Positions 5,141-5,590 of a stretch of DNA of 5,590 nucleotides are shown here, in pieces. The notes under the pieces were generated by a model that ran no database searches, was not told the origin of the DNA, and saw nothing but the letters and a program-made list of their open reading frames with translations. The number at the start of each line of letters is the position of its first letter. Positions within the stretch are counted from its first letter, which is position 1. The DNA comes from Thermoplasmatota archaeon (GTDB lineage: Archaea; Thermoplasmatota; Thermoplasmata; Thermoplasmatales; Thermoplasmataceae), in contig JAMDCG010000023.1 in the NCBI GenBank assembly GCA_023489425.1, positions 1 to 5,590 on the forward strand, given 5' to 3'. The position numbers and the translations under genes were made by a program.

Positions 5141-5590
5141 TTATGGTACAGTCTTCTTTCTAAGGACAAGCATAACCCCGGCACCAACAGCAAGACCTGC
5201 TATTGCGGCGACGGCTATACCCACATCTGTCAGTGTTGGAGAAATTCCCGGCTTGGCGTAATTTACAGTCACGCTGTAATTGCCAAATACCCTAAAGTTC
5301 CCTGTTCTCACCGATGAGATATATCCAGTTTCATTGCCTACCCTGTATGTGAGATTTGATCCTATGGGCATGGTCAACGTAATTGAAGAACTAGTGCTTG
5401 AATATATGCGTCCATTGACTGTTACTGTCCAGTTTTTTCCAGAAGATAATCCATTTTCATTAAAGGTTACAGTATAGGTTACACCCTTGAATAATACTGA
5501 CTGTGTCATATTTGATGTGACATCAATAGTTCCTGAAGCAACAAGAGGAGAATAGTGACTTGATGAATCAGCTACTGTATAGGTGTATGT
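5141..5590 (-). CDS. Surface protein with Ig-like/PEGA-like beta repeats and C-terminal anchor, 5' partial
   Basis: The frame is open from the window edge to the TAA at 5141, giving the last 149 residues of a longer protein; the internal ATG at 5509 is not a start. The segment YTYTVADSSSHYSPLVASG and the following YTVTFNENGLSSGKNWTVTVNG are typical of the repeated beta-sandwich units of archaeal, especially Thermoplasmatales, extracellular proteins. Sequons include NWT, NLT and NYS. The C-terminus is a hydrophobic segment (DVGIAVAAIAGLAVGAGVML) followed by RKK, a standard C-terminal membrane anchor with a basic cytoplasmic stop. The N-terminal domain that would define the function, for example a thermopsin-type protease or an adhesin, lies outside the window. 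It is convergent with the MTHFR-like gene and ends at the 5101-5116 hairpin. Confidence 0.85.
   Translation of the reverse strand, partial: TYTYTVADSSSHYSPLVASGTIDVTSNMTQSVLFKGVTYTVTFNENGLSSGKNWTVTVNGRIYSSTSSSITLTMPIGSNLTYRVGNETGYISSVRTGNFRVFGNYSVTVNYAKPGISPTLTDVGIAVAAIAGLAVGAGVMLVLRKKTVP

Noticed and set aside
1..5590. tRNA, rRNA, CRISPR arrays and transposable elements
   Set aside because: No T-loop motif with a matching acceptor stem, no regularly spaced short repeats, and no transposase or integrase motifs were found in any intergenic stretch. The only long repeat is the in-frame domain duplication.

Overview
The window looks like a piece of a low-GC archaeal chromosome, most likely a Thermoplasmatales-type acidophile (the Thermoplasma, Ferroplasma and Cuniculiplasma neighbourhood). 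This placement is inferred from style, without any database search. The signs are archaeal TATA elements placed for leaderless starts, AGGAGGTG-type ribosome sites inside operons, a halobacterial/Thermoplasmata-like winged-helix plus small membrane protein pair, and Ser/Thr/Asn-rich secreted proteins with one terminal membrane segment.

Layout, left to right. (1) Positions 1-1064, + strand: the C-terminal part of a DUF4143-type AAA+ ATPase whose start and Walker A lie off the left edge. (2) Positions 1192-1910, - strand: an overlapping HEPN / MNT-nucleotidyltransferase pair, the classic two-gene toxin-antitoxin arrangement, with a well-placed TATA box for the HEPN gene and a strong internal ribosome site for the nucleotidyltransferase. 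It is convergent with the ATPase. (3) Positions 1942-2194: mostly non-coding and AT-rich. (4) Positions 2195-2775, - strand: a winged-helix regulator coupled by an ATGA overlap to a three-helix membrane protein. (5) Positions 2827-3858, - strand: a secreted or membrane-anchored protein made of two tandem NTF2/SnoaL-like domains that repeat with an exact 480-bp period. (6) Positions 3859-4136: a divergent control region with two perfect inverted repeats about three helical turns apart. (7) Positions 4137-5099, + strand: a methylenetetrahydrofolate-reductase-like TIM-barrel protein that seems to lack two signature acidic residues. (8) Positions 5141-5590, - strand: the C-terminal end of a large surface protein with Ig-like/PEGA-like beta repeats and a C-terminal membrane anchor. 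It is convergent with gene 7, and a hairpin terminator sits between them.

The genes do not form one pathway. Three themes stand out: a self-contained toxin-antitoxin operon next to an accessory ATPase, a cell-surface theme (duplicated secreted protein, regulator/membrane-protein pair, surface repeat protein), and one C1-metabolism enzyme. No complete, clearly new multi-gene system is evident. The points most worth a second look are the duplicated secreted protein with its palindromic control region, the atypical residues in the HEPN/MNT pair, a possible promoter reading antisense into that pair, and the divergent MTHFR-like active site. No tRNA, rRNA, CRISPR array, insertion sequence or origin was recognised.
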